A DNA stretch of 64,000 nucleotides from Candidatus Gastranaerophilales bacterium HUM_9 (GTDB lineage: Bacteria; Cyanobacteriota; Vampirovibrionia; Gastranaerophilales; Gastranaerophilaceae): positions 124,001 through 188,000 of the forward strand of contig DABG01000009.1 of NCBI GenBank assembly GCA_002103075.1, in the 5' to 3' direction. The notes beneath the pieces are model-generated. The model did no database searches and was not told the origin of the DNA. It saw only the letters and a list, made by a program, of their open reading frames with translations. Each line of letters begins with the position of its first letter. Position 1 is the first letter of the stretch. This document shows positions 24,342 through 33,354 of this stretch, piece by piece. The translations under genes and the position numbers were made by a program.

Positions 24342-25145
24342 ATGAAAAATCGTACATATTTAAACGAAAGTGTAAAAAACGGTTATATGTTGAGGTGGAG
24401 TAGAATGCCGTTAGCGGTATATATTGCACCTATGAAATTTTACTCAAAACGTAGTGAGAGTGCGGTTTACAACAAACTTGTATACAAGGCTTTAGAAGCA
24501 TGGGAACGAGCTAGTGAGGGTTTGGTAAAGTTTAGAATTGTAAACTCTCTTTACGATTCACAGATTAATATTGACTGGAGAAGAGTTGATAGAAAAGCTC
24601 TTGGACATTGTACGTATAACTATAACAACCAACAAGTTTTGTATGGTGCAGATGTTTCTATAGGGTTAACAGATGGGACAATTCACCAACAATATGATTC
24701 AGAAGACGAAGTTTATCATACGATTTTGCACGAGATTGGACACGCTTTGGGATTAGGACATAGTCCTTATAAATCAGATATAATGTACACTCCGCACCAG
24801 TATGGAATTGTTAGTTTATCAAGAAACGACGCATATTCAATTCAATGTTTATATTGTTTACCTCCTGCTACACCTGTTAGACAGATTGCAGCTCAGTATT
24901 CAGTTATGACTGATTCTGATATTGATTTGGTTATATCAAAACTTGATGAAAAATATAAAGAAGAGGTAAGTGGCGGAACTACTGAACAGCAGATTCAGAT
25001 GCCACAACAAAAACAGAGAGATTTGTTAGACGAAACCAGTGGGATTGCAGATATACAGAAATATAATTTAATGATACAAAGCGTTGGTTTGTCGAATAAT
25101 ATGCAAAAGTTTTTTATTGACCAACATAGAAAAAGTAATCAGTAG
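24342..25145 (+). CDS. Matrixin-like zinc metalloprotease (M10 type)
   Basis: A 267-residue metzincin. The zinc motif H130-E-I-G-H134-A-L-G-L-G-H140 is complete, and the Met-turn is SDIMY (M148). Upstream, a matrixin-like layout is visible (AVYIAP, KALEAWERAS, QINIDWRR). The last 100 residues are Gln-rich and probably flexible. No signal peptide is visible, which is odd for a matrixin and suggests either a non-Sec route or a cytoplasmic role. A TATACA box (24328-24333) lies only nine bases before the ATG and no ribosome site is seen, so a leaderless mRNA is possible. Divergent from ebfC. Confidence 0.88.
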   Translation: MKNRTYLNESVKNGYMLRWSRMPLAVYIAPMKFYSKRSESAVYNKLVYKALEAWERASEGLVKFRIVNSLYDSQINIDWRRVDRKALGHCTYNYNNQQVLYGADVSIGLTDGTIHQQYDSEDEVYHTILHEIGHALGLGHSPYKSDIMYTPHQYGIVSLSRNDAYSIQCLYCLPPATPVRQIAAQYSVMTDSDIDLVISKLDEKYKEEVSGGTTEQQIQMPQQKQRDLLDETSGIADIQKYNLMIQSVGLSNNMQKFFIDQHRKSNQ

Positions 25146-25149
25146 GTGA

Positions 25150-25510
25150 CAGTTTGGAACGTCATTGCGAACGATTGAACGGTATGCAATGTATTAAGTG
25201 CGGCAATCCATAAACCAACAGTTCTGCATGTTCAAGGGGATCCTTCGGTCGTTTCACTCCCTCTGGATGACAGGCTAGAACAGTCATTCAGAGCGTGCAA
25301 TAAATATTTTTTGAGGAAAGCGAAGAATCCCTGCGTACATAAAAAGGCTTTTTCTGGATTACCACGTCGCTCACGTTGTTCGCTGTCTTGGATTATTCGG
25401 GATTTCGCAAAAGCGTGGTTTTGCTCAACCTTACGGGTTGGGTCACTTCGTGACACGGCACCCTACCGAAAATCCGCTCCTCGTAATGACGTGTAAAGAA
25501 TCCCTGCGTA
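25150..25510. repeat. Dispersed-repeat mosaic with a nested ~95-bp insertion
   Basis: The unit GTCATTGCGAACGATTGAAC...GCAATCCATAAA starts at 25158. A GGGATCCTTCGGTCGTTTCA...GAAGAATCCC unit follows at 25240-25331, then CTGGATTACCACGTCGCTCACG and the closing CTCCTCGTAATGACG at 25482-25493. Compared with the copy at 28400-28445, about 95 bases (roughly 25385-25480, containing ACCTTACGGGTTGGGT and CACTTCGTGACACG) interrupt the unit after GTTCGCT. Short frames here are not genes. Confidence 0.7.
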
Positions 25511-25611
25511 CACTTTTCTTAACATTACTTAACAAAACGCCCATTTTTGTAACAATTTCGTAAACTTATTTGTACTTTTGTAACAATTTCTAATAATCTA
25601 CCCCTTAATAT

Positions 25612-25638
25612 TAAAGTTATTATAGCTTATGTCGTTAC
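25612..25638 (+). promoter_or_regulatory. Sigma-28-like promoter of the second SQAR gene
   Basis: TAAAGTTA (25612-25619), 11 bases, GTCGTTAC (25631-25638), 67 bases before the ATG. The downstream leader carries TTAGGGAAAC and AAAGGAAAA, also found before the genes at 7885 and 61519. Confidence 0.6.
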
Positions 25639-25704
25639 CTTTATTGAAGCACTATATATATTAGTGCAAGTATTAGGGAAACGTAAAGGAAAATCGCTCA
25701 AGTT

Positions 25705-28047
25705 ATGGGAATGTCATCTTCACAAGCTAGATTATTGAATTTGACCTCAAGAATGCACCAGATTGAATACAAGGCTGCAAAACTTGAAGCTGAAAAATTA
25801 CAGATGGCAAATCAATCTTCTCGTGTATACAACGAATACCTTGAAGCCCTAGACAAAACTTCAATCAACGTAAACATCTTAGGTCAAGATGCATCAATCA
25901 CAAACACACCAATAACAGCTGATATGATTTATCAATATGGTGGGTTAAGTGACCAATACGCTCTTGTTACCAAAGACAACAAAACATTGATTTCATCAGA
26001 ATTACACGAAAAATATAAAAATACTAATTCCTTATCAGAATTCTTGGCTAACATTGGAATCAATGACACATTCCAACAAACAGTTCACCATTCTGACCCA
26101 AACCCTGCTTATCAAAACGCCGTTCAAAACTATCAAAACGACCACGCACAATGGACTACAAACAAGACAGCTTTTGATAACTATCAAACAGATTTGAATA
26201 GCTACAACACAAGATATGCAAACTGGCAAACTCAAAATGCTGCATACACTCAATACCAAACAGATTTAGCAAACTACAACACAGAACACGCTCAATGGGT
26301 TGCTAATTCTAACGATTATAATAAATATCAAACTGATTTGGCTAAATATAACCAATTACACGCAGCTTGGGAAAACTCAGCAAACAACTATAACGACTAT
26401 GTGACAGCTCACACTCAATGGGAAACTGACCACGCTGCTTGGGTTACTCGTAGAGATGCATATAACACATACTTAACTCAACAAGCTGCTCACGATAAAT
26501 GGGTAATTGATAAAAATGCTTATAACCAATATCTAAGTGATAAAGCAGCTTACGATGCTTGGGAAGCACAAAACCCTGAATATGTAAAAGGTGATCCTGA
26601 TCAACCTTGGTGGGAAACTAGTGAAATTGACAATTCATTGGCATCAGACTTCGTTACAGCAGGTGCATTTTGCTACAACCAAGCCGCAAATAATAATAGT
26701 GTTGGCTGTTACGGACACGTACTTGTTAACATGGTAGATTTTGATGGTGTTACCCATAAAGGACTTACATACCAAACATCACTTGGTGATAATATACGAT
26801 TCTCTACTTATGGTGGTTTAGAGATAGGTCTGGATTCTGAACAACATAATGAAACAGCATTACAATATAGGCAAACATTTAAAGAAGTATCAGATGTTGT
26901 TGATGCAGGAGCAAAAGTAAATACTACAGGTTCAACTTGTACAGTTACAAGTTCTTCATCTAATTATGAAAAATTATTGAGTAAATTTAATGTTGATGGA
27001 ACAGCGAAGAGCTTAAAACAATGGATTGTTGATTTATATTATATTACAGAAAATAAATCAAGCATAGACGGTTATCCATCTGATGCTGAATTTTGTACAA
27101 GTATCACAGATATTCAAAATACATTGTCTGGATCATTAACAAGATTTAATGAACCAGTTTACAATCAAGCAGTTACAGATTGGGAAAACAGAAGAGTTCC
27201 AGAACCTACACCTGTAGCAGACCCTGGAGCTGAACCTACAGTAACAGTTGCACCTGCTCCTGGAGCTGAACCTGTTGAACCAACTTATGTAGCTGCACCT
27301 ACAACAGAACCTACACCACCTACAGTTGTTGCTCCTCCTGGGGCTGAACCTACTGCACCTACAGTAGTTGCTAACCCTGGACCTGCTCCAACTAGACCTA
27401 CAGCCGTTGCTGACCCTGGAGCTGAACCTAAATTAGACGATTACATTGCTGGTATAAATAAAACTAAGGAATGGGACGAAGTAGTTAATCACGCTACATT
27501 CTCAAACAAAGATCTTGCTCAATGGTATATCAATGTTTGGTGCAAAATGGAAGGCTTAAACGACACACCAAGCGTTGAAGAAACTATCGTTCACGATGAT
27601 GCTACAAATACAAACAAAGCTATCTACAGTGTTCAAGATAGAAACAAATCTTTAACTACTTATGGTAACAACCCATTCTCAAATGCAGTTGAAAACGACA
27701 ACTATATTGTAATTGATGATGCAAAATTAAAAGACAATACTTGGATTACAAATGCTGTTCAATCTGGTGTTGTATTATTCCAAGTCTATGACAAATCAAA
27801 GGGTGGTTTCTCTGATACATCAGTAGCTACAAGTACGAACCTTAATGAAGTTGAAGATAGCAGCGAAGTTAAAAAAGCAGAAGCAAAATACGAAGCTGAT
27901 ATGAAGAAAATCGATAACAAAGATAGAAAATACGATTCTCAACTTGCAGCACTTGAAACAGAAAGAAATGCTATCAAAGAAGAAATGGAAACCCTAAAAA
28001 CCGTTGCTAAAGAAAACGTAGATAGAACATTCAAGTTGTTCTCATAG
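25705..28047 (+). CDS. SQAR-family protein with helix/polyproline stalk (AgI/II-like plan)
   Basis: 780 residues. N-terminus MGMSSSQARLLNLTSRMHQI as in the gene at 7885. Residues 134-290 are an Ala/Tyr/Gln-rich helical repeat (NYQTDLNSYNTRYANWQTQN) with Trp at 150, 174, 198, 222 and 246, exactly 24 apart, then at 266 and 286. Residues 296-486 form a globular region with four Cys. Residues 498-576 are a proline-rich repeat (PGAEPTAPTVVANPGPAPT). Residues 723-780 are the conserved C-terminal helix. A helix repeat, a tip domain, then a polyproline repeat is the layout of streptococcal antigen I/II, where helix and polyproline II strand wind into one stalk. No Sec signal peptide or wall anchor. 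Surface display by type III export is inference. Confidence 0.85.
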   Translation: MGMSSSQARLLNLTSRMHQIEYKAAKLEAEKLQMANQSSRVYNEYLEALDKTSINVNILGQDASITNTPITADMIYQYGGLSDQYALVTKDNKTLISSELHEKYKNTNSLSEFLANIGINDTFQQTVHHSDPNPAYQNAVQNYQNDHAQWTTNKTAFDNYQTDLNSYNTRYANWQTQNAAYTQYQTDLANYNTEHAQWVANSNDYNKYQTDLAKYNQLHAAWENSANNYNDYVTAHTQWETDHAAWVTRRDAYNTYLTQQAAHDKWVIDKNAYNQYLSDKAAYDAWEAQNPEYVKGDPDQPWWETSEIDNSLASDFVTAGAFCYNQAANNNSVGCYGHVLVNMVDFDGVTHKGLTYQTSLGDNIRFSTYGGLEIGLDSEQHNETALQYRQTFKEVSDVVDAGAKVNTTGSTCTVTSSSSNYEKLLSKFNVDGTAKSLKQWIVDLYYITENKSSIDGYPSDAEFCTSITDIQNTLSGSLTRFNEPVYNQAVTDWENRRVPEPTPVADPGAEPTVTVAPAPGAEPVEPTYVAAPTTEPTPPTVVAPPGAEPTAPTVVANPGPAPTRPTAVADPGAEPKLDDYIAGINKTKEWDEVVNHATFSNKDLAQWYINVWCKMEGLNDTPSVEETIVHDDATNTNKAIYSVQDRNKSLTTYGNNPFSNAVENDNYIVIDDAKLKDNTWITNAVQSGVVLFQVYDKSKGGFSDTSVATSTNLNEVEDSSEVKKAEAKYEADMKKIDNKDRKYDSQLAALETERNAIKEEMETLKTVAKENVDRTFKLFS

Positions 28048-28057
28048 GGTGAGGCTA

Positions 28058-28660
28058 CTAAGTTATGTCATTCAGAGCGGTTTGTGTGTATTCTTTAACG
28101 CAAGCGTGGAATCCCTGCGTACACTTTAATTGAGACCCTGAAACAAGTTCAGGGTGACTAAAACTAAATAATAACCGTCATTGCGAACGATTAAACAATC
28201 TGTAAAGTATTAAGTGCGGCAATCCATAAATCAACGGTTCTGCATGTTCAGGGGGATCCTTCGGCAAATCTTTATAAAATTGTTTCCTTGCCTCTGGATG
28301 ACAGGCTGGAACCGTCATTGCGAACGATTAAACAATCTGTAAAGTATTAAGTGTGGCAATCCATAAATCAACAGTTCTGCATACTTGAAAATGGCTTTTT
28401 CTGGATTACCACGTCGCTCACGTTGTTCGCTCCTCGTAATGACGTGCAAAAATATTCTTTAGAGACCCTGAAACAAGTTCAGGGTGACTAAAACTAAATA
28501 ATAACAGTCATTGCGAACGATTAAACAATCTGTAAAGTATTAAGTGCGGCAATCCATAAATCAACAGTTCTGCATGTTCAGGGGGATTCTTCGGTCGTTT
28601 CACTCCCTCTGAATGACAAATTAGATACATCATAACGCAAGCGTGGAATTTCTGCGGAAA
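28058..28660. repeat. Cluster of dispersed palindromic repeats
   Basis: Three copies of GTCATTGCGAACGATTAAAC with the following TCTGTAAAGTATTAAGTG (starting near 28173, 28313 and 28508), two copies of the palindrome ACCCTGAAACAAGTTCAGGG followed by TGACTAAAACTAAATAATAA (near 28135 and 28466), and GGGAT(C/T)CTTCGG...CTCTG(A/G)ATGACA units. The stretches 28133-28260 and 28464-28590 are near-identical direct repeats. No gene in this 600-base gap. Confidence 0.75.
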
Positions 28661-28672
28661 CTTTGAAAAACC

Positions 28673-29287
28673 CTACAGAACTTCCCTGACAGCCTTTGCA
28701 AGTTCTTCTGCAATAACCCTATGTGATACTTTATCATAATGTAATCCATCTATTTCCGATACATTAACCTTATTCCTAAAGTCAATATAATAACACCCTT
28801 TTTTATCTGCAACCTTTTTCCAAATATCTGCCAAATGTTTTGATTTCTCAATAGATTCTTTATCAAAAAAATAGTTAAAATGACAATTTAAAACGCTCGG
28901 TTTGATTATAGAAGGTGCAACTACCAAAATTTTTGTATTGAAATTCGTTCTAATAACATCTATATATTCTTCAAACCCAGCCTCAAGGTCTTCTAAACTC
29001 GGATTGTAAAATTTCTGTAAATCATTTGTCCCAATAGCAGACACAATAAGGTCAATACCGTACTTTGAATACTTTTTTACAAACTCTTTTCCTATAAATT
29101 TTTCACCGTCTTGGTGATTTACAAAGCACGCTCTATTATTACAGCCACCCTCAAAAATCTTATATCCATTACCAAGCAATTCGCCTAACAAAGCTGTCCA
29201 TCTAACATCTTTAGAATATCGTTCACCACTTTCTGCTATATACCCAAAAGTATTACTATCCCCAAAACACAAAACATTCTTAGTCAT
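28673..29287 (-). CDS. SGNH/GDSL-family hydrolase
   Basis: A 204-residue esterase or lipase-like enzyme. Block I CFGDSNTFGY holds the nucleophilic Ser, block III SAIGTNDLQKF the oxyanion Asn, and block V DGLHYDKVSH the Asp-His pair. No signal peptide, so cytoplasmic. The frame also opens at TTG 29305, but the ATG at 29287 puts block I at the usual distance from the N-terminus (TKNVLCFGDSN). The substrate is unknown; relatives deacetylate sugars or cleave acyl esters. It lies downstream of leuS, separated by the hairpin at 29315. Confidence 0.88.
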   Translation of the reverse strand: MTKNVLCFGDSNTFGYIAESGERYSKDVRWTALLGELLGNGYKIFEGGCNNRACFVNHQDGEKFIGKEFVKKYSKYGIDLIVSAIGTNDLQKFYNPSLEDLEAGFEEYIDVIRTNFNTKILVVAPSIIKPSVLNCHFNYFFDKESIEKSKHLADIWKKVADKKGCYYIDFRNKVNVSEIDGLHYDKVSHRVIAEELAKAVREVL

Positions 29288-29314
29288 ACAAACACACCCA
29301 CTCAATATATTTAA

Positions 29315-29337
29315 AAGGGGGTGAATTACACCCCCTT
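29315..29337 (-). terminator. Hairpin after leuS
   Basis: AAGGGGGTG / CACCCCCTT nine-base stem with loop AATTA, between leuS and the SGNH gene. The T-run on the minus side is short, so termination may be partial. Confidence 0.6.
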
Positions 29338-29342
29338 AAATT

Positions 29343-31832
29343 TTATCCCTTAACTACTATATTAACCAATTTCTTTGGTACAACAATCGTTTTCACAATC
29401 TCTTTTCCAGCAGTTAATTCCTTAATCTTCGGACTATTCAAAGCAACTTCTTTCATCTCATCGTTACTTAATCCCTCGTCTACAGAAATCTTGTCCTTAA
29501 CCTTGCCATTAACTTGAACAACCAAAGTTATTGAACTCATCTTAGCCAAGTTTTCATCATATTTACACCATGGTTCTTCATGGATAGAATTCTTTCCACC
29601 TAGCTCATGCCAGATTTCATCAGACATAAATACAGTAACTGGTGACATCAATTTAATCAATGAAAGAACTGCAAAACTGAATACGTTCTTATCTTCATCA
29701 GAAAATTCTTTTTTCTTGCCAACCCAGTCATAGATTGAATTTGTCAATTCTCTATATCTTGAGATTACTGTATTGAATTGAAAATCGTTAGAAATATCGT
29801 TTGAGATAGACTTAATCGCCATGTGAACAACTCTTACTAAATCGTCATTTTCTTTAGCCAATTTTTCAGGAAGTTTATAATCAAAAACAATATTTTCTTG
29901 ATTTACTGATGCTAATCTCCAAACACGGTTTAAGAATTTGTAACAACCCTCAACACCAGCATCTGACCAGTCAAAATCTCTTGCTGGTGGGCTATCAGAA
30001 AGAATAAACAATCTTGCTGTATCAGCACCATAGTTTTCAAATATTTCATCAGGGTCAACAGTGTTACCCTTAGATTTTGACATCTTAGAGCCGTCTTTCA
30101 GTACCATACCTTGAGTAAGTAAGTTTTTGAATGGTTCATCAAAATCTAACAAACCTAAATCTCTCAAAGCCTTAGTAAAGAATCTTGAGTATAACAAGTG
30201 CAAAATAGCATGCTCAATACCACCAACATATTGATCTACTGGCAACCATTTGTTAACAAGGTCTTTATCAAAGCATTTTTCAGGATTTCTAGCATCTGCA
30301 TATCTTAAATAATACCAACTTGAGCATACAAACGTATCCATAGTATCCATTTCTCTAACAGCATGACCACCACAAACAGGACAAACTGTATCTTTAAAGG
30401 TAGGTGATGTTGTTATAGGTGATTTACCAACAACAGAGAAATCAACATCTTTTGGTAATCTTACAGGAAGCTGATCTTCTGGCACTGGTTGAATACCACA
30501 TTTGTCACAGTAAACAACAGGGATAGGAGCACCCCAATATCTTTGTCTAGAAATCAACCAATCTCTTAGTCTGTATTGGGTCTTGAATTCTCCAAATCCA
30601 CCATCTACAGCTTTTTGTATGATAGCTTTCTTAGCTTCTGTATTTTTCATTCCATCAAATTCGCAAGAATTTATTAATACGCCCTCATCTGTGTATGCTT
30701 CTTCTTTGCAATCAGATGGATTATCAGGATTAGTAATAACTATCTTCATAGGAAGATTGTATTTTTTAGCAAACGCAAAATCCCTTGTATCATGTGTAGG
30801 AACAGCCATAACAGCACCAGTACCATATTCAACAAGAGCATAATCTGCTGTCCACAATGGGAATGTTTCGCCAGTGAATGGATTAATACAATGTGTACCC
30901 AATGGAACACCTGTTTTTGGTCTATCAGTAGAAAGACGTTCTATCTCAGACATCTTTCGAGCATTTGCTCTATATTCTTCAACAGATTTCTTGTTTTCAG
31001 GAGTTGTTAATTTATCAATATCTTTATATTCAGGTGCAACAACCAAATATGTAATACCGTGAACTGTGTCAGGTCTTGTTGTATAAACAGGAACTTCTAA
31101 TTCTTCACCATTTGGTGCATCAACAACTTTAAATCTAAAAATAGCACCTGTTGATTTACCTATCCAGTTAGCCTGCATAGTTTTTACATTATCACCCCAA
31201 CCATCAAGCAAATCTAAATCCTTTAGTAAAGTTTCAGCATAATCAGTAATCTTAAAGAACCATTGTGACAAGTATTTCTTTTCAACAACGCTGTCACATC
31301 TCCAGCATTTGCCGTCAATAACTTGTTCATTTGCCAAAACAGTCCCACACTTTTCACACCAGTTTACTGCTGCTTCTTTTTTGTATGCTAAACCTTTTTT
31401 ATATAGTTGCAAGAACAACCATTGTGTCCATTTATAATATTCTTCTTTACAAGTCGCAACTTCTCTATCCCAGTCATAAGAGATACCAAGCCTCTTTAAT
31501 TGTCCAGTCATATAAGCAATGTTTTCATCAGTCCACTTAGCAGGGTCAGCACCGTGTTGCATAGCTGCGTTTTCAGCAGGCAAACCGAAACTATCCCAAC
31601 CAATTGGATGCAATACATTGAACCCGTTCATTTTTTTATATCTAGCAATTACGTCTGTTATCGTATAATTTCTAACATGACCCATATGCAATTTACCTGA
31701 TGGATATGGAAACATCGATAATGCGTAATATTTTGGTTTGTCATTGTCATCATAAGTTTTAAAAGTATTGTTATCTTCGTAATACTTTTGCCATCTTTTT
31801 TCTAATTCCTGTGGAAAATAAGATTCTTTCAT
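29343..31832 (-). CDS. leuS: Leucine--tRNA ligase
   Basis: A class I aminoacyl-tRNA synthetase that charges tRNA-Leu. The 829 residues show the HIGH motif (PYPSGKLHMGHVRNY), a Zn module with four Cys (WCEKCGTVLANEQ, KCWRC), the CP1 editing domain (VEYGTGAVMAVPTHDTRDF), the KMSKS loop (GSKMSKSKGNTVDPDE) and a C-terminal tRNA-binding domain. The frame is open from 31871, but the ATG at 31832 is preceded by GGGGGAG and gives the normal start MKESYFPQELEKRWQKYY. Confidence 0.97.
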   Translation of the reverse strand: MKESYFPQELEKRWQKYYEDNNTFKTYDDNDKPKYYALSMFPYPSGKLHMGHVRNYTITDVIARYKKMNGFNVLHPIGWDSFGLPAENAAMQHGADPAKWTDENIAYMTGQLKRLGISYDWDREVATCKEEYYKWTQWLFLQLYKKGLAYKKEAAVNWCEKCGTVLANEQVIDGKCWRCDSVVEKKYLSQWFFKITDYAETLLKDLDLLDGWGDNVKTMQANWIGKSTGAIFRFKVVDAPNGEELEVPVYTTRPDTVHGITYLVVAPEYKDIDKLTTPENKKSVEEYRANARKMSEIERLSTDRPKTGVPLGTHCINPFTGETFPLWTADYALVEYGTGAVMAVPTHDTRDFAFAKKYNLPMKIVITNPDNPSDCKEEAYTDEGVLINSCEFDGMKNTEAKKAIIQKAVDGGFGEFKTQYRLRDWLISRQRYWGAPIPVVYCDKCGIQPVPEDQLPVRLPKDVDFSVVGKSPITTSPTFKDTVCPVCGGHAVREMDTMDTFVCSSWYYLRYADARNPEKCFDKDLVNKWLPVDQYVGGIEHAILHLLYSRFFTKALRDLGLLDFDEPFKNLLTQGMVLKDGSKMSKSKGNTVDPDEIFENYGADTARLFILSDSPPARDFDWSDAGVEGCYKFLNRVWRLASVNQENIVFDYKLPEKLAKENDDLVRVVHMAIKSISNDISNDFQFNTVISRYRELTNSIYDWVGKKKEFSDEDKNVFSFAVLSLIKLMSPVTVFMSDEIWHELGGKNSIHEEPWCKYDENLAKMSSITLVVQVNGKVKDKISVDEGLSNDEMKEVALNSPKIKELTAGKEIVKTIVVPKKLVNIVVKG

Positions 31833-32021
31833 TTCTCCCCCAATCTTCTTACTTTCATAATTATACAACAAAAAATTTTATACCAAATTTCTTAATATTC
31901 TATGAAGCATTTTTCATTAAGTTTTGTAAAAAATACGTAAAAACATGTTAATAAATTAGCAAAATTAGTTAATTTTGTGTGTTTATATATATGTGTGTGA
32001 TAGAAAAATGGAGTTAGTGTT

Positions 32022-32708
32022 ATGCTAGGTATTCAAAGTCAACCAAATGTAATGACGCCACGAGTAGCTTTCAGGGGTGGTGTTTCGGATATTAAATACG
32101 ATATTGAATCCGAAAGAGATGAAAAAGTAGATCAATATACTAGAGATCAGGCGGATTGGAACGAATTTGCTGACAACCTAGAAAACTCTAATAGCAAAGT
32201 AGCCAAGAAAGCTAGCAAAGTTGTAAGATTTGGTGCAGCCTTAATCGGTGTTGCAGCAGCTTTCGTTGGTGCTAAATATGGTTCAAGACTTACAATTGAA
32301 ACCCTAAAATCTTTATCAAAAAGTAAAACAGCACAATCTGTTATTGATGGTGCTAAAAAAATGAAAGAACCTGCAATGAAAACTCTTGATATGATTAAAG
32401 AGGGTGCAAAAAAAGTTGCAGATTCTCCAGCTGCTAAAGATTTGTTCAACAAAGTTAAATCATCAAAAATTGGAGTTAAAGTTGGTGAAATGGCTGACAA
32501 ACTTATGAAAAACGAAAAAATCACTAAATATGCAGAACCATTAAAAAACACTATCAACTCTATCAAAGACACAAAAATTGATGGAAAGAAAATTCAAAAC
32601 TTCGTAGAAAATGCAATGGCAGTTACAACAACTGGTTCTGTAATTGTTGATGACTTGGCTGGCAGAAATGATGAAAAATCTGCTACTGAATTAGCAGCAG
32701 GTGTGTAG
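32022..32708 (+). CDS. FRG-motif protein, helical, of unknown function (228 aa)
   Basis: Starts MLGIQSQPNVMTPRVAFRGG, with the F-R-G variant of the short motif seen at 14420 and 35828. A hydrophobic helix at about 69-88 (VRFGAALIGVAAAFVGAKYG) is followed by a long Lys/Ala-rich amphipathic region (GAKKMKEPAMKTLDMIKEGA, repeated in style) that is likely coiled or membrane-surface associated. No family recognised. AAAAATGGAG lies 14 bases upstream of the ATG. It forms an operon with the next gene, 11 bases apart. Confidence 0.75.
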   Translation: MLGIQSQPNVMTPRVAFRGGVSDIKYDIESERDEKVDQYTRDQADWNEFADNLENSNSKVAKKASKVVRFGAALIGVAAAFVGAKYGSRLTIETLKSLSKSKTAQSVIDGAKKMKEPAMKTLDMIKEGAKKVADSPAAKDLFNKVKSSKIGVKVGEMADKLMKNEKITKYAEPLKNTINSIKDTKIDGKKIQNFVENAMAVTTTGSVIVDDLAGRNDEKSATELAAGV

Positions 32709-32719
32709 GAGATAAAAAT

Positions 32720-33124
32720 ATGGACGCTGTAACATCAAGTACTGGTAGATATTATACAAACAATGGTTATCACAATGTAAAACAAAAAGTTCACGATAAC
32801 TCAACCCAAATGACAATCGATGGTTCTGCTGGGTTAGCAACTTTCGGAGCTATCAGAAACTCAGGTAAAATCGGTAACAATGTTGTTAGAGCAATCGAAA
32901 ACTCTAAGGCAATAAAAGTTGACAAACAAGCTAAAATTTTAAAAATTATATCTAAATGCAAACCTATTGCGAAATTTGCTAACAATCCTGTTGTAAAAGG
33001 AACGGCAGGTGTACTTGGTGGATTGTCAGCAGCAACTGCTCTTGTTGGTTCAACTGCCAAAATAGCTGATACTTGCAGTTATTTACAAGGATTAAACCCA
33101 CACACAAATAACTATAACGCATAA
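32720..33124 (+). CDS. Hypothetical protein (134 aa), partner of the FRG-motif gene
   Basis: Begins MDAVTSSTGRYYTNNGYHNV, then an Ala/Lys-rich region with one likely hydrophobic segment (GTAGVLGGLSAATALVG, about 94-112). GGAGATAAAAAT gives a good ribosome site. Composition and layout (polar N-terminus, small hydrophobic helix) match the preceding gene, suggesting a common location. No known family. Confidence 0.7.
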   Translation: MDAVTSSTGRYYTNNGYHNVKQKVHDNSTQMTIDGSAGLATFGAIRNSGKIGNNVVRAIENSKAIKVDKQAKILKIISKCKPIAKFANNPVVKGTAGVLGGLSAATALVGSTAKIADTCSYLQGLNPHTNNYNA

Positions 33125-33136
33125 CAAGTTTTATAT

Positions 33137-33176
33137 AAAAAGGCAGGACGGTTAGAAGAACCGTCCTGCCTTTTTT
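33137..33176 (+). terminator. Strong intrinsic terminator
   Basis: AAAAAGGCAGGACGGTT / AACCGTCCTGCCTTTTT, 17-base stem, loop AGAAG, T6 run. It ends the 32022-33124 operon. Confidence 0.95.
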
Positions 33177-33184
33177 CTGTGTTC

Positions 33185-33335
33185 GCAGGGATTCTTCGCT
33201 TGCCCTAAAAGATATTTATCGCACGCTCTGAATGACATACCCAGACAGTCATTCAGAGGGAGTGCAACGACCGAAGAATCCCCCAAAACATGCATAATTA
33301 TTTCTGGATTGCCGCAATAACGATTAGCGATTATT
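33185..33335. repeat. Dispersed-repeat copy
   Basis: GCAGGGATTCTTCGCTTGCC...GCACGCTCTGAATGACA, then GTCATTCAGAGGGAGTGCAA...CGACCGAAGAATCCCCC and TTTCTGGATTGCCGCAATAA. This is the same two-armed unit as at 21972 and 25240, in reverse orientation, with a decayed end. Confidence 0.7.
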
Positions 33336-33354
33336 TAAATCTATAATTCAGAAT

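Noticed and set aside
25232..25496. Short frames on both strands in the repeat region
   Set aside because: They consist entirely of dispersed-repeat sequence and its hairpins, with no ribosome site or homologous protein.
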